Source: Macrotrachela quadricornifera
Taxonomy: Eukaryota; Rotifera; Eurotatoria; Philodinida; Philodinidae
Direction: 5' to 3'
Assembly: GCA_022393335.1 (NCBI GenBank)
Contig: JAJEKB010021185.1
Coordinates: 111,304 to 175,303 of the forward strand
DNA: 64,000 nt
Shown: positions 1 to 11,311 of the stretch, piece by piece
Layout: the number at the start of each line of letters is the position of its first letter
Position numbering within the stretch: the stretch's first letter is position 1
Notes under the pieces: generated by a model
Told to the model about the DNA's origin: nothing
Database searches by the model: none
What the model saw: the letters and a program-made list of their open reading frames with translations, nothing else
Program-made: the position numbers and the translations under genes

Positions 1-2119
1 TTGGCTTATTAGTCCATGTTCCAATAAATTCCTCTGATGGTTGTATACCATAGCAAATAGTACCCATTGAAGAAAAGAGCTTTTATTTCTATCACATAGT
101 GGTAAAGCACGATGTAGTGACATATTGTAAATATTTTCTTTTGTGTTCTATTAGACTATCGTAACAAAAATGTTGATTATGAAAGAGAAAAATATAGTTA
201 TTATACGACTATTTGCACAAAACACACTAAAGGAGAATGTGTCGTGTACGTCGCATTTGAAGTAGTTGTAATTCGTGATAACACCCAGTTTTTCAAAGTA
301 TCGATAAACCACTTCTACAAATACCTATTTCAAAAGACTGTTTATATACTTGAATAGTTTTCAAATAAAAAAACATGGCCTATATAAATCCTCAACAATT
401 CGCGACTATCTTTACTCACTGATAGTATCATGTGCTAACACAAACATCATCTATTACATCTTCAGAATTACTTACAAATCTGTCACCCAGATCTACTAAC
501 ATCTTACTAAAAATTAATAGCGCGCACATGAATATGGCATTCAGCAACATATATAATAGAATACCAACGCAATTACAAGTTCACTTTTACTACGAAAAGT
601 GATTGGTTTTTATTTCATTTAATGCAATTTATACTGATGCTGATTAATGAACAAAGCGTAAGTACATGCATATATTAGAAGTTTCAAAATTAAGAACAGA
701 AGCAATGCATTATCATTAATTTCGTCTAGTCTAGAAGCAATTCTGAAACACTAGTCACACTGAATTTTAATATCATTGAATTGTTTTTCGTACTAGTTCA
801 TAGAATCAAATCAGTATTCGATGCGTGACTTGAACTGTGAGTTCCACAAGAATAGATAAATGTGTCGCAAATGTATACTAAAAAAATTAGATAACACTCA
901 ATAGCCATAGAGGTTTTTCATATGGATGAATTTTGTGTATCATTGTTGAGAATCCACAAAGCTTGGACTGCCTTGGTTTTCTTCCGATTCAAGATCAGAT
1001 ACTAAAATCTATTTTTTTCAAGGGAGAAACAATGATCCGTGATTTTGTGATCTAAAATTAGTTAAAATGAATTTGTGTATTCACATCTATCAGTATATTC
1101 GGTAAATTAGATACATTTTTGCACTATTATCAAGTAGACTACATGTTAATTTTTTTTTGTAGAATGGAAATATAATATATAAAATAAAAAAGATTAAAAA
1201 AATCATTATTTCTTTTTAATCTGATTTAATGAATGAAAAGACAAAATTGATTTAGTTTCTAAAAAATATCAATTTCTTGTTGTTCGTGTATAGAGATGTA
1301 CAGTGTAGAGCTTGTGGAATCCAAAGATCTTAAAACCGAAGCACAACCTTAAAACTTTAAGTAAAGCTCAAGCTATTCGAATTTGACAGTCACTTCGAAG
1401 TTATGTAACTCCCTTTTTTTCATTTATTTGCATTGGTGACTTAGACACGGTATACAGTTCTCAGGCAATATTGTCAGTAATTTTGCAATAATTAAGTTAT
1501 AATTTGCTTTTATTCTCAACGAGACTCAAAATTTTCTGAACCTAGCTTTAACCCCACAAAATTTAGTGCAGTAATAATGATATCAACTTCTTAAAAATGC
1601 ATTATTTCTAGTTCTGTCTTAAAACATAAATACTGTCTATCGATCTATAATTCTCTAGTTGTATATCCATCTACTTTCGTTATTTTGATACATTATGTTT
1701 AGGCACTTATAAATCTCCAAATAATTATATTTAAAGTCTTTAATTTGAATAACACAGAAAATCTAGAGAGTATCTTCAAGTCTACTCAAATATAAAATTG
1801 GACTTTATCCCTATGGAATTATATCGAATATGTCAAATATTTCGATGAATTTCACAAAAATTTGGTGGCGTTAGATAGGATCTCGTTGGAAATTTGTTGG
1901 ATGTTCGATTCTACAGCTAAAAAGAGAACGAATGCAATCAGAATTCTATGGGAATATGTTAATTTGTATGTGCACAGCAAATAGTTTTTTTTCAAACTTC
2001 CTTCTTATCATTTTCTCTCACTTACTTTTTCACATGGAGTTAATTGCAAATTACCAATACAATTCTTTACCATGTGAAATATCAATGAAAAATCAGTGTT
2101 GTAATGAATGTCAAACCAT
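1..2119. other. AT-rich non-coding stretch
   Basis: No open reading frame with recognisable protein character, tandem array or clear inverted repeat was seen here. The longest plus-strand frame (1932-2129, 65 codons) has no family resemblance and no flanking splice structure, so it is not called. Confidence 0.5.
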
Positions 2120-5100
2120 GTTACAATGATTTCTACCGGTGAAAATGTTACAATACAACATATTAATTCAGTAAGCATATACAATGAGATTCCCTCGAAT
2201 TTAGTAAAATATATTGAAAATTCTTAAATATTAGTGAAATTAAAAAATTAACTTCATTTTTTTTTAAATTATGAAAAGTTGTGTAAATGCGAATCATTGT
2301 TTTTAAATGATTTATATGGTTTGGTTTTGATTTTCAGCTGATTTAAATTAGCTATTTTCACTTTGTACAGAACTGGTTTTTGACGTTGTCAACATTGTAT
2401 GAATAATTTGTTTGTTAGATGTTGTCTTACGAATTAAAAGAGGAAAACGTGTAAGCTTCTCGTTGATTCGATCCAGGATTTGATCGACGGTGGCGACGGT
2501 GCTTGCTGATATTTCAAAACCAAAAGAACTCATTAGCCCGTTTTGCATCATTTGTCGAGCGAGAGTATTGAGTGGTTCGATGACGAGTTCGAAGCTGAGG
2601 AGACGTTTGATTTCAGTATTCAAAGTTTCTGAGGTACCGACTACAGTGGCTACATATGTGGAAATTCCCATGAATTTTTCCGAAAGAGAAGAGATGATAG
2701 TATATTTTGTTCGAAGATTCGAAAGCTCAAAATTCAAAACATCGCGTCGGTAGTGCGCAAAATTTCGCCTATCTTGTGCATCGGATAATTGTGATCGTCG
2801 TCTTACAAGTTTTCTTTGTTCAATGGAAAGGCGTTGTCGAGCATCGTTGAGCATATGTCTTTCTGAAGAACTTGCATTTTTGGCATTATTAATACCTTGT
2901 ATATTGATGGCGGCACAGCTTGATTTGACAACCACATTTCGTACTACCCGAACAATTGGCTTTTTAAAATACTTTCGCCACCATTCACCTTTGGAAAGTT
3001 TCTCAGGGCATAGACGCGCTTTTTCTAAGCGATCTTCAGCATCACGTAATTCACGATCAGCACTTTCAACTGCTGCCTGTCGCTCGCGCACCGTTTGTTT
3101 GGCAAATGCAACCTGTTGTTCTTGATATCGAATGTCTGATTCAAGTTGACTAATGTTGGAACTTAACTGATGACCCAGTTCATCTTGTTGAGATATGGCA
3201 ACAATCGTTGTAGCAATTTCTGCATTCAACTGGGTACGCAATCGTTCACATTCAGATGAAGCATTCTTCAGATTTGTGTAAACACTATTGGCGGCAAGAT
3301 CTAATTGGTCGACAAAGGCTTTCAATCGATTTTCATTATAGATAGCTTGCTTGAGTGGTACGATATTTTTTACTTCAGCGGCATTGATGGTCGATTCTTC
3401 ATTGTCAGTTGAGGCTTGTTCGGTTGTTATTTGTTGCAAGTACTCATTTATCATTGTTTCATTACCCATATAATCACTTGTGACATTTTTATCATTGAAT
3501 AATGAATTTTGTATTGTCTGGTTATTCGCTTGATCAAAGCTAACTCTTTGATCATCATCAATATTTTCGATCGTTTGTTCGGTTGTGAATTTCGTATTGT
3601 CATTGACCACTTCAGGGTTCTCACTTGTTTCATAATCATTTGTTATGTCGATATTTTCTAGTTGATTTAGACTTTCATTGAAATTGAGAATAGGTTGAAT
3701 AATTTCACTATTTAGTATTCTATAGGCGGCTTCGTAACGAGGTACGACTTTTGTAGTCATTTCATTGCGAAACCATTCTGCTTCAATTGAACCGTTGCTC
3801 AGCTCGATGAAAAGCACCAACACGAGTAGATTTAGGAACATTCTCATTAACATGATATTAAGATTTGATTTGGCATTGTGTATCATCCTATATAGATAAG
3901 TACATATATAATAATAACAGTACTAAATGTTGTGTGCTAAGTTTATTAACTAATTTACTAGTAAAACACATTTTAGGATAAAGATAGATTTAAGAATTAT
4001 AAAATATAAAATGGCAAGATTCAATGTTTCGTTGTCACCATTCGAATATATCTGCACAAAATGTCTTGTCACTTTTTAAAAATCACTGTAACTTTGAACC
4101 TTTGATGATAACATATATCTCGAGAAAGATAATTAAACGATTACTGCATGCAAAACTTTTAGAATAAAACTCTAACAACCGATGTTGACATATTTCTTAT
4201 TTAAAATCTTTATTTATGACCCAATGATTACTCAACAACTATTTTTCAGGGATGAGAAAAACATTGAAATGTACTCAAGTATTCGTATAAAGAAAGATAG
4301 TCGAGACATTATGGTTTAGAGAGAAAGCAACAAAGAAAAGTAACACTCATGTGCATATCTAAGAAAGCGCAGGATAGATGTTACAGAAAATGTTTTGAAC
4401 CTTTCACAAACAAACAATTCTTCTGATCTCATTGATATTGTTATATGAAAATACACTTGCTTGAAAAATCTCGTATAAATGCAACTTGATTTTTGGCTTT
4501 GCTCTTTAGTAAAACTTACAGATTTATTGCTCGACAGAAAATAGAAGAGCTGCATATTTACATTACGTATATGACTATTGAATTTTGTGGTTATTTTATG
4601 GTACGCACCAAGAATTACTTTGCATGCCAAGTTTCTCAACTGATATGTGAGATTTGTTAAGTTGTATCATCATATACGTGGTAAACACAAGCTACATAAA
4701 ACATCTCTTGGCTAATAAATGGAAAGTGATAAACAATGTCAGATATTACTATATGTCGTAACGAGCATTTGATCATCTATCGTCTATTAACTGAGTCAAT
4801 TATTGCCGATACAGATACAACAATATCCTTTACTACTATTTTACTATTTTCACCTATCTTTAATGGGGTAAAGTGACTTTTGACCCATACTAATGATGAT
4901 CGCAAAATATTTGTTTATACTGAACTGAGATGTAAGCCCATAAAAACGTCACAAAAACAAAAACTAACTTTCAAAAGTGATTTTAATAATCAATCATGCA
5001 ACCTGAATCTTTTAATCAATATTTTTCTTCTACTTCAGAGAGATTATTTGACTATTAACTGAGAAAGGTTTCTACTTTGTCCAAAGGTTTATAATCCTCA

Positions 5101-5879
5101 TTTTTTTAAAAATATATCCTAAATCTTGCTAATATAATGTTTTCGAAAAAAAACTAGAGTCAAAAAAATGTTTTATATTTATGAATTCATTCTTTAAAGC
5201 ACTTGAATTTAGTAAATAATTTAGTTTTGGTACAACACAATGTGAAAAGTGTAAATATTTTTGCTTATTTTTAAATAAAACAATATTTTGAATATACAGA
5301 AGTGGAAAGAGAGAAATGGAATTATACGCAAATTCAAATAGGTTAGTAAATTCAGACGATACTAGAAAATTCGAAACGAAAACTATTTGACTAAATCTAA
5401 ATCTAACTCTGAAGATATGTATATTCCGTAGATTTCTAATTAATATCAACTATAAGAGGTAAAACAAGAACATGATATTCAAACTTACTTTTGTTAATAG
5501 CGTTACAAAAATTATGATATAAATATGAACGAATTTTTATGTGTATGTGTATTTATAGCATGTAAATAATATATTGCTTATATGTTGAATGGTTAGGGAC
5601 AAACTATTGTCTACTCGTATAAAAAGTGGCATCACTTTATTGCATATGGGATTTTCCCATCTTTTCCCATTACTCGGCTGTCTTCTTATCGATGAATGAT
5701 ATTGATATCTAGTTTTACATGGTAGAGAATACTATGATGGAATATGTCGTAGCAAAGTACTTAATGTGATAACGAGAGAAAAAGAACTGTTTTTCTGTTT
5801 CATAAAAATAACACTCTCCCATAGAAGGTAATCTGTAAGATTTCCCCACATAATCGTTATATGCGTATTCAATAATGAA
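2120..5879. repeat. Segmental duplication, copy A
   Basis: This stretch is repeated in the same orientation at about 42323-46157. The two copies share the whole gene plus roughly 200 bp of 3' flank and about 2 kb of 5' flank. Long near-identical tracts lie upstream of the start codon (compare 3960-4200 with 44260-44500, and 5125-5560 with 45405-45820). Homology ends near 5879, where copy A runs into unrelated sequence followed by a dead MULE transposase. The 5' flank (3887-5879) holds no credible gene of its own; the frames there are AT-rich and unrecognised. Boundaries are by eye, to about 10 bp. Confidence 0.85.
2348..3886 (-). CDS. Secreted coiled-coil protein, copy A (512 aa)
   Basis: Single-exon gene of unrecognised family. 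The N terminus is a signal peptide: a Leu/Val-rich core (about residues 13-32) ending in LSNGS. Translation could start at the first Met or at internal Met 12 or 15, which sit closer to the hydrophobic core. Residues ~60-170 are an acidic, Thr/Asn/Gln-rich, low-complexity region. Residues ~185-300 and ~335-410 are heptad-rich, Arg/Glu/Gln-rich helices likely to form long coiled coils. They flank a Trp-containing basic segment (WWRKYF) with two cysteines nearby. The C-terminal ~100 residues look helical without further motif. The paralogue at 42626-44182 is collinear. Relative to it, this copy lacks a 20-residue duplication in the acidic region, and its RGKR site reads PEKL. The role is unknown; export from the cell is inferred from the signal peptide only. 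Confidence 0.8.
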   Translation of the reverse strand: MIHNAKSNLNIMLMRMFLNLLVLVLFIELSNGSIEAEWFRNEMTTKVVPRYEAAYRILNSEIIQPILNFNESLNQLENIDITNDYETSENPEVVNDNTKFTTEQTIENIDDDQRVSFDQANNQTIQNSLFNDKNVTSDYMGNETMINEYLQQITTEQASTDNEESTINAAEVKNIVPLKQAIYNENRLKAFVDQLDLAANSVYTNLKNASSECERLRTQLNAEIATTIVAISQQDELGHQLSSNISQLESDIRYQEQQVAFAKQTVRERQAAVESADRELRDAEDRLEKARLCPEKLSKGEWWRKYFKKPIVRVVRNVVVKSSCAAINIQGINNAKNASSSERHMLNDARQRLSIEQRKLVRRRSQLSDAQDRRNFAHYRRDVLNFELSNLRTKYTIISSLSEKFMGISTYVATVVGTSETLNTEIKRLLSFELVIEPLNTLARQMMQNGLMSSFGFEISASTVATVDQILDRINEKLTRFPLLIRKTTSNKQIIHTMLTTSKTSSVQSENS

Positions 5880-6069
5880 TGGTATATAAAATGCCGAAAA
5901 AAATTGTCAAAAATGTAAGTATATAAATTGTGGATCATTCAAATGTAAATAATTTTACTAATATATCAACGATAAAAAAAATTAACAGACAATATTTAAT
6001 CAATTTAATAGATAACCAAAAAAAATGCAATAACAATCACAATAAATAGTTATTGTTGAAAGTTATCTC
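5880..6069. other. Junction between duplication and MULE remnant
   Basis: Short AT-rich spacer after the right limit of the duplicated block. No gene or repeat boundary could be defined here. Confidence 0.4.
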
Positions 6070-7375
6070 TTTTGTTTTGCAACAACGGATAATAAGCCAG
6101 CTAATAGTTCTGTAAGATTAATTTGATTATTTGTGAATCGTTCATTTAATGTGTCAATACGTTGTTGTATTGCATTGCTCGTAACTGTTTTTTGATTGAC
6201 CTTTAGTATCAGCATTTATTTGTAGCAGCATATGTCTACAGCGAACCTTCTCTGCTTTGAAGCATTCTATGAATGACCAAATATTTGGATGAGATTCCTC
6301 AATATGGTAATTTAAACGATTATGAAAGTCTATCAAGAATTTGTGTGATTACTCGAATAGGTTAAACGAAGAGTTACCTTCACAGACTTTGTTAGTGTGA
6401 TGTTGTTATCCATGAGCATTTCAAAGTTCAAATGGAATGTTTTGCATCCTTTGATTATTAAATTGTAAAAATAATTCATGTAGTGCTTGATGACTATGTT
6501 ATGATAAATTATTACGTAAATCATCATAAGTTATTTGGACCTTGTTCAATGGTAACAACAGCAAAGCTATTAGCTCCCGAATACAAGTACGAATATCGAC
6601 ATCGTCGACATAAAATGTACTCAAACTAAGATCTTCTACATGTCTGTAGATGACATGAATTAAGTAGAAATAGTACCCATTAAAAATACTTACTTCAGTT
6701 TTGATTACTCTAATAATACTAGGTTCATAATCAGTTAAAATACGAGTTGGTTTCAATGTTCGATTCATTAATACGGCCAAGTTTTTTAATTCTTTAAATA
6801 TTTTTTGATAAACATGCTTTTTTGGACTTGGCAAAATACTAAACACACATGGCAAGGGCACAAAGAAATGAGAATATGAATAATTCTACAAAATACAAAC
6901 ATTACCTGTATCAAATTTTAAGGCATGTATTGAGTAGATTTGATCAGAAAATGGTGCTGTAGCATTAAATCTGCCATCCATCATTACCACCGAAATATTG
7001 AACAAGAGTTCTTGTTGTGTTTTACTGAAAAATATAAGCATTCGTTTTCGTTCACAAATTAAGATATCACGAGCTAAAAATGGTTCATTGTTATCAGTTG
7101 TTTGATAAGCTTCAGATATTTCAGAGATATCTGAATCAGGTAAATCAGGTAGCAGTTTTCGCCTGCAACATGATAAACACGTTCGAAAATAGAATTTATA
7201 ATATACACATAGTCGTGCTCGTAATGCATTATTCTTACGTAATTCACGTGTCAATGGCATATTTGCTAATGTTTCTGGCTGTATTTGCACTGAAACAACT
7301 CAGTTTTGAATGAGGTATATACCAGTCTGTAGAGCTTGACGAGCTGATTCTCGTGGTATGTTCCGTTTTTTGTCC
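6070..7375 (-). pseudogene. Decayed MULE-type transposase
   Basis: Fragments of a Mutator-like (MULE) DDE transposase lie in order on the minus strand. Segment 7290-6886 has the block around ERKRMLIFFSKTQQELLF, followed by MDGRF and QIYSIHAL. Segment 6861-6499 has PLPCVFSILPSPKK, then TDYEPSIIRV, which corresponds to the D-x-E block of MULEs. Segment 6336-6154 has a C-terminal block around ESHPNIWSFIECFKAEKVR. The segments are in different frames and separated by stops and possible short introns (for example a GTAATG donor just after the FDTG codons near 6900), so the gene is not functional as it stands. The gap between the second and third blocks, including the FHL-type region, is badly degraded. 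No terminal inverted repeats or target duplications were identified. Family assignment comes from recognised motif order, not a database search. Confidence 0.72.
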
Positions 7376-7925
7376 ATAGAACTTAAATGAGAAAAATCAA
7401 TCGATTTTAATAGTGAATTTCTTGCCTTAGATAATTTGTAAGATACTTGTTAGGAAATCAAGAATTAAGATTATTCAAAGCTCAAATCGTCATATTAACA
7501 TACACAGCGACACAGCCAATATATCTGAGTGCACTTCAATAAAATGTACTTCATGATTTGTTACTATTAATGCATGATGCTGCAATACTGTATTAAACAG
7601 ATAAAATAGCAATAGTTCTTTTTAGTGCATTGTTATGCATTCATAATACACATTTCTTATTTTCTCGTTCTTTCTACTATTTTCTAATTGGTTCTCTCTC
7701 TTTCTGTTCTATGTTTTTCAGCTATCAAAAAATTCTATGATTTTCAAACATTTTCAAGTAAATTTCTTCATCTTTATCAAATCTCTTTCTCTCTATATAC
7801 ACCTGCCATTTGGAAAACAGTCTATGATATATCTTCTGATTAATTTTCGCTCAAATTCCACTACGACAAAACTTACTTTTCTATAATGAACGTCGTTAAC
7901 ATATTTTAACTTTTATACGAAAAAA
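7376..7925. other. Non-coding spacer between two transposase relics
   Basis: AT-rich, with T-rich runs around 7670-7800. Nothing supported as a gene or element end. Confidence 0.4.
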
Positions 7926-7929
7926 GCAT

Positions 7930-9080
7930 TAGAAAGGTCAAATGTTCATTCAATAAATATCATAGAAGAAGAGATATCGATCGCAATAAATCTGCTCGAT
8001 CTATTAGAGAATCTTTCCAACAATGCCAGCTTTACTATGGAGGCAAAAGATTCTTTCGAAGTTTAACTAGTGTGGACTATTTTGACCCGAAATATCTTGT
8101 TGAAATCGAAGATGATGAAGAATAGTGAGTAGTCGAAAATCGTCAGTTCAGTTTAGACAACATGCAAAGAGTCGTCGACTTTGCTCGTTCAAGTGTTGCT
8201 TTTACAACCGTACAGGCTGCTTTTCGACGAGTTATACATCCTATGCAATTAAAACGATTTTGAGAATATGTTACAAATAACGGAAACCGTCGGGGAAAAA
8301 TTGGAGTGTGTAGAGCATTTTATACTTGATAGGTTTCGCTCTGTTCGTAATAACAATATACCTATGCACGATCTTGACGTGAAGCAATGAGCTCTATCCC
8401 AAGCAAAAATAGAAAATATAGATGGCTTTAAAGCAAGTGACTATTGGTTTCTCAATTTCAAAAAACGCAGCGGCATATCTTCTAGAAAAGTAATGAAATG
8501 TGCTCCCCATCGGGAAATTGTTCATAAATCTATAACTAAACAGACTGGTAATAATTTTGTCGTTGAAGCAACCAAACATATACCAAAATATAAACTTGAT
8601 TTTGTGCTAGATGCCGATCAATTCAGTTTTAATTACGAAATAGCTTCGAACCGCATACTATCTTATAGAGGAGAGAAGACCACATATCTATCAGTAAAAT
8701 TTTTGAATGATATAAGCTATTCTTATACACTGATGTCGATCACTAGTGCTGCTGATCAATTGCTTGGCCCTATTTTTATTTACCTTCAGGAACCCACAAG
8801 TTGATTCCCAATTACAAGAGCGATCTTTCTAGCATCAAATATAGTAACCAGTTGTGGTAGGTCGAAGAAATTAACCCTTTGGTTATGGAACACTCATATA
8901 TGGTATTTGAAATGTTGCAGATATTATCGTTATTATAATACTGTTTAGACTCGATCGAAAAGATTTCTCACTTTTTCTTTTATTTTTGCCAACATCACTA
9001 CGTTATTGTTCCGCATTGCTATGTGTATATGTGCTCTCACTGGCGCTATAATATACCAGCTCCTCTTACTGTACTTTTTC
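7930..9080 (+). pseudogene. Decayed pogo/Tc5-type DDE transposase
   Basis: Plus-strand relic. The 5' part (about 7940-8250) reads in pieces as a charged helical DNA-binding region. It is followed by a segment with ASDYWFLNFKKRSGISSRK (about 8430-8490), the pattern seen at the end of CENP-B/Tc5-type helix-turn-helix domains. The longest intact frame (8493-8804) then carries FVLDADQFSFNYE and LSYRGEKTT. These match the first catalytic Asp region of Tc5/pogo DDE transposases, where the family usually has an Asp followed by Q-x-x-F. Stops and frame changes occur at about 8115, 8260, 8390 and 8803. After 8804 weaker homology may continue to about 9080. Catalytic residues beyond the first Asp cannot be confirmed. 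Confidence 0.7.
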
Positions 9081-9220
9081 CTAATAAATTCTGACGTATT
9101 ATCTTTCACTTGTCTTTCAATGGGGGTCCTTGTACAAATAAATGGATCTTGCATGACAGATTCTTTTGAAGATTGTCACACTTCAAAGCACTCTTAAATA
9201 CTTCTCTATCGTAATAAACC

Positions 9221-10027
9221 TTATTAAGAGTACCCCCCTCTTTTTTGATAAAAATGAAAAAAAAAAATTTGTTTTGTTTATGTCCTCTAAAGATAGCCTG
9301 AACTTGTTCCTTCGATCTACGCTTGAATGAGCTCAAACCGATCTGCTATCAATTTTCTATTTTCACGAGAGACTAGTACATTCGAAAGTGCTAAATTTTT
9401 TCCCAATAAGAAGGAGTAAAAAGCAGTCCTCATAATAGATAGTACATAGAATCGCTAAAAAATGAACTTTCAATTTCTAAAAATCGTTTTGAGATTTTCT
9501 CAAAAACTGGTTTTTCGTCTAAGGTGCTTGGTTGTGCTATCATGAACTCCCCTCTAACTTTGTTCGATCGAGTTGAAATTTTTACCACAAATACTTGGAA
9601 CTATTCGTCAGAGATAAAATTGGCCGTTTTCATTTTTGTCTTTTTCATTCGAAGTTATGGCGTTCACAAAGGTCAAAACACTGATTTTCTAGGAAACATG
9701 TCGATGGTTTCGCTATTAAAAACAAAGAAAGTGAGATTTTTCAAAAAGCTCAAAATCATCTCTGAGCTACAACTGTAGATGTCTCCAAAAAAATTTCAGC
9801 TTATTCGGATGAAGTTTAGTGGAGTAAACCGGTGGCAAGGTGAGACTTTATGGAAAACCATTGGTTCTCCAAAAAAACCTAAGAAGAACCCTTTTGAAAA
9901 TTCTTTCCTCGAACACGTTTCTCATTAATTTAGGTCCTCTATCTATGGTAAAAACTTTAACCTGATCGGCCTTACGGTCATCAAGATCCAAAAATGGTCA
10001 AAAAAGAGAGAGGAGTACCCTTAAGAA
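9221..10027. mobile_element. Inverted-repeat element without ORF
   Basis: The left end (TTAAGAGTACCCCCCTC, about 9224) is the inverted complement of the right end (GAGGAGTACCCTTAAGAA, about 10011-10027), with a shared CTTTTTTGA tract just inside each. The interior carries no transposase-like frame. Target duplication is not clear. Likely a non-autonomous DNA transposon inserted near the 3' end of the adjacent pogo-type relic. Confidence 0.5.
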
Positions 10028-10702
10028 CTACTCTAAAACAAAAAGTAAAATATTCATCTTTAAAAAAGAACCCGTAACCACAGGGTTAAATAAATCTATT
10101 AAACAAAGTACTGTTAAATTAAAATATAAATAAATTATTAACTAATTTGAAATAAATGTCAAACAAATAATAATGAAATTTAAAGCTGCTATAATTGCTA
10201 TAAAGTTTTTACTCAAATTGTTATCTATAAAAAAGTTGAATTATAAGAATATGGGTTTTTATGTAATGTATTGTTGATCGTATGAAATAGAGCTATTCTC
10301 ACAATTAGGAAACATGTGTTTTTTCGTGGAGAAAATACAATGTACTTTGAAGGTAGACTTTTTCAAAAGCATCATCGAAGTTTTCAAATAAACAAAATTA
10401 TTTTTTTGCGAAAATGCACTCAGATAAACGAACACTGATTAGTACGCATATACTAGTCAACAGCACGCTTATGTCATTGCTAATCTAATAAAAATCAAAT
10501 TCTACTCGTTGAATATTGTCACGATCTTCAAAATAAACACTTTGTTTTTATCAGAAAATGATTTGAACGTCTTTCATGTTTAAACACATAACTTCTTTAA
10601 CATCTAGCAATTGATCATTACCAACTATTAATGTTGAACAATACAATATTTAATGGTAGAAAAAACAAGAGAATTTCTTACATTTTGTTTACATTTTTCA
10701 AC
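10028..10702. other. Non-coding, 3' flank of phosphatase gene
   Basis: AT-rich, A-run-rich sequence without a recognised gene. It includes the likely 3' untranslated region of the minus-strand gene ending at 10703. Confidence 0.4.
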
Positions 10703-11311
10703 TTATGAACGTTTATTCACCGTTCTTACATCGTTTGACGAGATTAACAATTCTAATAGATGTTTAATTCTTTCCAATTCAGAGTCTTTCAAATTTCCAG
10801 TGTAAGAAGTTATTGGAATTGCATTTCCATAATTTCTCTGATATGTTGTAGGAGTATCATCGATTATTAAAGTATTGCGTCGATTATACATGTTAATTGA
10901 ATTAGGATTTTGAGATTCATTTCTTTTTCTTCTCCATATTTTCTGCAAGCTTTTAATTATCGCAGGTTTTACGTATATGTCTAATGAGCGTTGTTGATAT
11001 CTCCTTGTACATCTCATCGATGTCCAAATAAACTTTATTTTTGATCGCAAATGATCTGGAATAATGTAGGTTAATACAGAATGAACATATTCGGAACCCG
11101 ATGCTGACCATATGCCAATATCATAATGTTCAAAACACCATTCAAGAAATTCGTCAATACCCGGTCGTTTCCATACCAAAATCGAGCCATTATCTAACTC
11201 AAAATGATGCTGTTGTTTAAATTGCAAATCGATGATGTTTGCTTTTTCTTCCGCAAAAATCATTGTACCATCAATATCAAGTATGAGTAATTTTCTTTGA
11301 TAGAGTGCCAT
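10703..11311 (-). CDS. FCP1/NIF-like HAD phosphatase (202 aa)
   Basis: Small single-domain protein of the FCP1-homology (NIF, CTD small phosphatase-like) branch of the HAD superfamily. Known members remove phosphate from Ser/Thr, classically on the RNA polymerase II C-terminal domain. Seen directly: LILDIDGTM at residues 8-17, giving the catalytic D12-x-D14-G-T motif; WKRPGIDEFLEW (about 48-59), the usual RPG segment; WSASGSEYV (about 69-77), the HAD motif II Ser region; a conserved-position Lys in YVKP; and LIIDDTP (about 148-154), the paired Asp of motif III. The length covers one FCP1 domain and nothing else, with no signal peptide or membrane segment. The start is the first Met of the frame, five codons before the first strand. 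The substrate cannot be told from sequence. Confidence 0.88.
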   Translation of the reverse strand: MALYQRKLLILDIDGTMIFAEEKANIIDLQFKQQHHFELDNGSILVWKRPGIDEFLEWCFEHYDIGIWSASGSEYVHSVLTYIIPDHLRSKIKFIWTSMRCTRRYQQRSLDIYVKPAIIKSLQKIWRRKRNESQNPNSINMYNRRNTLIIDDTPTTYQRNYGNAIPITSYTGNLKDSELERIKHLLELLISSNDVRTVNKRS

